A model generated the notes under the pieces. It was not told the origin of the DNA. It did not search any database and saw nothing but the letters and a program-made list of their open reading frames with translations. The position numbers were made by a program, and so were the translations under genes. A DNA stretch of 7,550 nt. Origin: Aquabacterium sp. Its GTDB lineage: Bacteria; Pseudomonadota; Gammaproteobacteria; Burkholderiales; Burkholderiaceae_C. Every line of letters begins with the position of its first letter. The stretch's first letter is position 1. The stretch spans positions 1 to 7,550 of the forward strand of contig JAGNPA010000078.1 of NCBI GenBank assembly GCA_017989885.1, in the 5' to 3' direction. This document shows positions 5,875 to 7,550 of the stretch, piece after piece.

Positions 5875-7419
5875 TCAAGCCCCCTCGGCCGGGGCCACGG
5901 TCCACTGCTGGCGCACCTCGCCCGCCAGGTTGAGGCTGTTCAGGTGCACCGGAAAGCCCCACAGGCGGGCCACGTGCTTGAGCACCTCGCGGGTGCTCTC
6001 GCCCAGGGGCCGGTCGTTGTGCTGGGTATGACGCAGGGTCAACGACCGGTCGCCGCGCAGGTTCACGCTCCAGACCTGGATATTGGGCTCGCGTGAGCCG
6101 AGGTCGTACTGGTGCGACAAGGCCTCACGCAAGGCCCGGTAGCCGCTGTCGTCGTGGATGGCGCTGACCTCGTACTCGGAGGCGGCCTCGTCGTCGCGGA
6201 TCGCGAACAGGCGGAAATCGCGCATCACCTTCGGGCTGAGGTACTGGCCGATGAAGCTCTCGTCCTTGAAATTGCGCATCGCGTAGTCCAGCGTCGGGAG
6301 CCAGGCGTGGGCCTCCTTTGGCTGCCCCTCGGCCGAGCCGGCGAAGTCCGGGAACCAGACCCGGTCCTCCGGCGTGGGCTGCTCGCAGATGCGCTTCAAA
6401 TCCGTGTACATCGCAAAGCCGAGCGCATACGGGTTGAGCCCGCTGTACGCCCGGTGCCCCACCGGCGGCTGATAGACCACATTGGTGTGCGACTGCAGCC
6501 ACTCCATCATGATGCCGTCCGTCAACCAGCCGTCGTCGTACATCGTGTTGAGCAGGTTGTAGTGCCAGAAGGTGGCCCAGCCCTCGTTCATCACCTGGGT
6601 CTGCCGCTGCGGGTAGAAATACTGCGCCACCTTGCGCACGATGCGCACGATCTCGCGCTGCCAGGGCTCCAGCAGCGGCGCGTGTTTCTCGATGAAGTAC
6701 AGCAGGTTCTCCTGGGGCTCGGCCGGGAAACGCCTGACCGTGTCCTCCTCGGCCTTGTCGGCCCGGCGCGGCAAGGTTCGCCACAGGTCGTTGACCTGCT
6801 GCTGCAGATAGGCCTCGCGCTCCTCGCGGCGAGCCAACTCCTTGTCCAGCGACAGCTTGCCCGGCCGCCGGTAGCGGTCCACCCCATGGTTCATCAGGGC
6901 ATGGCAAGAGTCCAGCAGGGCCTCGACCGCATCCACGCCATGACGCGACTCGCACTGTGCGACGTAATGCTTGGCATAGACGAGATAGTCGATGATCGAA
7001 CCCGCGTCCGTCCACATCCGGAACAGGTAGTTGCCCTTGAAGAAGCTGTTGTGCCCATAGGCCGCGTGCGCGATGACGAGCGCCTGCATCGCCATCGTGT
7101 TCTCCTCCATCAGGTAGCTGATGCAGGGGTTGGCGTTGATGACGATCTCGTAGGCCAGGCCCATGAAGCCGCGTCGGTAGTTTTTCTCGGTGGCGATGAA
7201 CTCCTTGCCGTAGGACCAGTGCCGGTAGTTCACCGGCATGCCCACACTGGCGTAGGCGTCCATCATCTGCTCGGCGGTGATGATCTCCAACTGGTTGGGG
7301 TAGGTGTCGAGCTGGAAACGCTCGGCCGTGGCACGGATGACGTCGTGGTAGTCCTCGATCAACTCGAAGGACCAGTCCGACACCCCGGGCAGCGGCTTGC
7401 TCAGCGCAGACAGGCTCAT
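5875..7419 (-). CDS. SpoVR/YcgB family protein
   Basis: A 514-residue cytoplasmic protein, close to E. coli YcgB (about 510). SpoVR was named for a Bacillus spore-cortex gene. In non-sporulating proteobacteria the family is encoded with the kinase PrkA/YeaG and YeaH and is linked to stationary-phase and starvation stress; its biochemical activity is not established. Recognisable blocks are WSFELIEDYHDVI (16-28), YPNQLEIIT (40-48), the NYRHWSYGKEF block (64-74), NPCISYLMEEN (97-107), HAAYGHNSFFKGN (118-130), MNEGWATFWHY (277-287), GLNPYALGF (327-335) and ENLLYFIEKHAP (237-248), all typical of the family. The start overlaps the upstream yeaH stop by ATGA and has AAGGAAGGGG just upstream. The gene ends two bases from the convergent DUF1631 stop. 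No frameshift or missing block was seen. Confidence 0.95.
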   Translation of the reverse strand: MSLSALSKPLPGVSDWSFELIEDYHDVIRATAERFQLDTYPNQLEIITAEQMMDAYASVGMPVNYRHWSYGKEFIATEKNYRRGFMGLAYEIVINANPCISYLMEENTMAMQALVIAHAAYGHNSFFKGNYLFRMWTDAGSIIDYLVYAKHYVAQCESRHGVDAVEALLDSCHALMNHGVDRYRRPGKLSLDKELARREEREAYLQQQVNDLWRTLPRRADKAEEDTVRRFPAEPQENLLYFIEKHAPLLEPWQREIVRIVRKVAQYFYPQRQTQVMNEGWATFWHYNLLNTMYDDGWLTDGIMMEWLQSHTNVVYQPPVGHRAYSGLNPYALGFAMYTDLKRICEQPTPEDRVWFPDFAGSAEGQPKEAHAWLPTLDYAMRNFKDESFIGQYLSPKVMRDFRLFAIRDDEAASEYEVSAIHDDSGYRALREALSHQYDLGSREPNIQVWSVNLRGDRSLTLRHTQHNDRPLGESTREVLKHVARLWGFPVHLNSLNLAGEVRQQWTVAPAEGA

Positions 7420-7550
7420 GCGGCCACCCCTTCCTTCTTGAACAGCTCCCGAAAGACAGGATAAATCTGCGAGGCGTCCAGCACCTTGCGCATGGCGAAG
7501 TGCTTGTGGGTCTCACTCAAGGCCAGGTACTCATCCCACAGGTTCTGCTC
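7416..7550 (-). CDS. yeaH: YeaH/YhbH (DUF444) family protein, C-terminal end (cut by window edge)
   Basis: The minus-strand frame from the right edge reads 44 codons to TGA, too short to stand out as an open reading frame. It begins EQNLWDEYLALSE and continues HFAMRKVLDASQIYPVFREL (residues 17-36), then FKKEGVAA. The FAM-x-K-V and IYPVFRELF pattern is the usual C-terminus of YeaH/YhbH proteins, which carry a von Willebrand A-like domain and work with the PrkA/YeaG serine kinase. Its stop overlaps the spoVR start by ATGA, as expected in the prkA-yeaH-spoVR operon. The N-terminal ~90% is outside the window, so integrity cannot be judged. The call rests on the C-terminal motif and on context. 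Confidence 0.85.
   Translation of the reverse strand, partial: EQNLWDEYLALSETHKHFAMRKVLDASQIYPVFRELFKKEGVAA
7427..7436 (-). promoter_or_regulatory. Ribosome binding site of the spoVR gene
   Basis: Purine-rich AAGGAAGGGG on the minus strand ends seven bases before the spoVR ATG, inside the last codons of the upstream gene. It supports the ATG at 7419 as the start. Confidence 0.6.

Noticed and set aside
5879..5895. GCCCC-N7-GGGGC hairpin at the convergent gene junction as a bidirectional terminator
   Set aside because: Only five paired bases with no T run on either strand; it lies in spoVR coding sequence and fits chance in GC-rich DNA.
6112..7464. Plus-strand frame of 450 codons opposite spoVR
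   Set aside because: Antisense shadow; Val/Arg/Leu/His-heavy and motif-free, while SpoVR motifs are clear on the minus strand.

Overview
The window looks like the chromosome of a GC-rich betaproteobacterium, most likely Burkholderiales. I infer this from the base composition, the flhB-flhA-flhF gene order, the DUF1631 family gene and the general look of the FlhA and FlhB proteins. I did not assign a genus. There is no mobile element, CRISPR array, tRNA or rRNA, and coding density is very high.

Bases 1-3618 (minus strand) hold a flagellar export block read right to left: flhB, flhA, then the first 111 codons of flhF, which runs off the left edge. Each gene overlaps the next by ATGA, so the stop of one lies inside the start of the next. 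FlhB and FlhA are the membrane gate of the flagellar type III export apparatus, and FlhF is the SRP-type GTPase that positions polar flagella. A good match to a sigma-28 (FliA) promoter sits just upstream of flhB (3647-3673). It implies a start at 3618 rather than the longer reading frame.

Bases 3619-3814 are the divergent intergenic region. It holds the FliA-type promoter facing flhB, a GC-rich hairpin, a perfect tandem 9-mer and a candidate sigma-70 promoter facing right.

Bases 3815-5872 (plus strand) encode a large DUF1631-family protein of unknown function, transcribed divergently from the flagellar genes. It ends 2 bases from the stop codon of the next, convergent gene.

Bases 5875-7550 (minus strand) hold a complete spoVR/ycgB-family gene and the last 44 codons of an upstream yeaH (DUF444) gene, again joined by an ATGA overlap. 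This matches the conserved prkA(yeaG)-yeaH-spoVR stress/starvation module; prkA would be expected to the right of the window.

Overall the gene content is ordinary for a motile betaproteobacterium. The points most worth a second look are the apparent FliA promoter ahead of the export-gate genes, the unstudied DUF1631 gene divergent from them, and the repeat-rich control region between.
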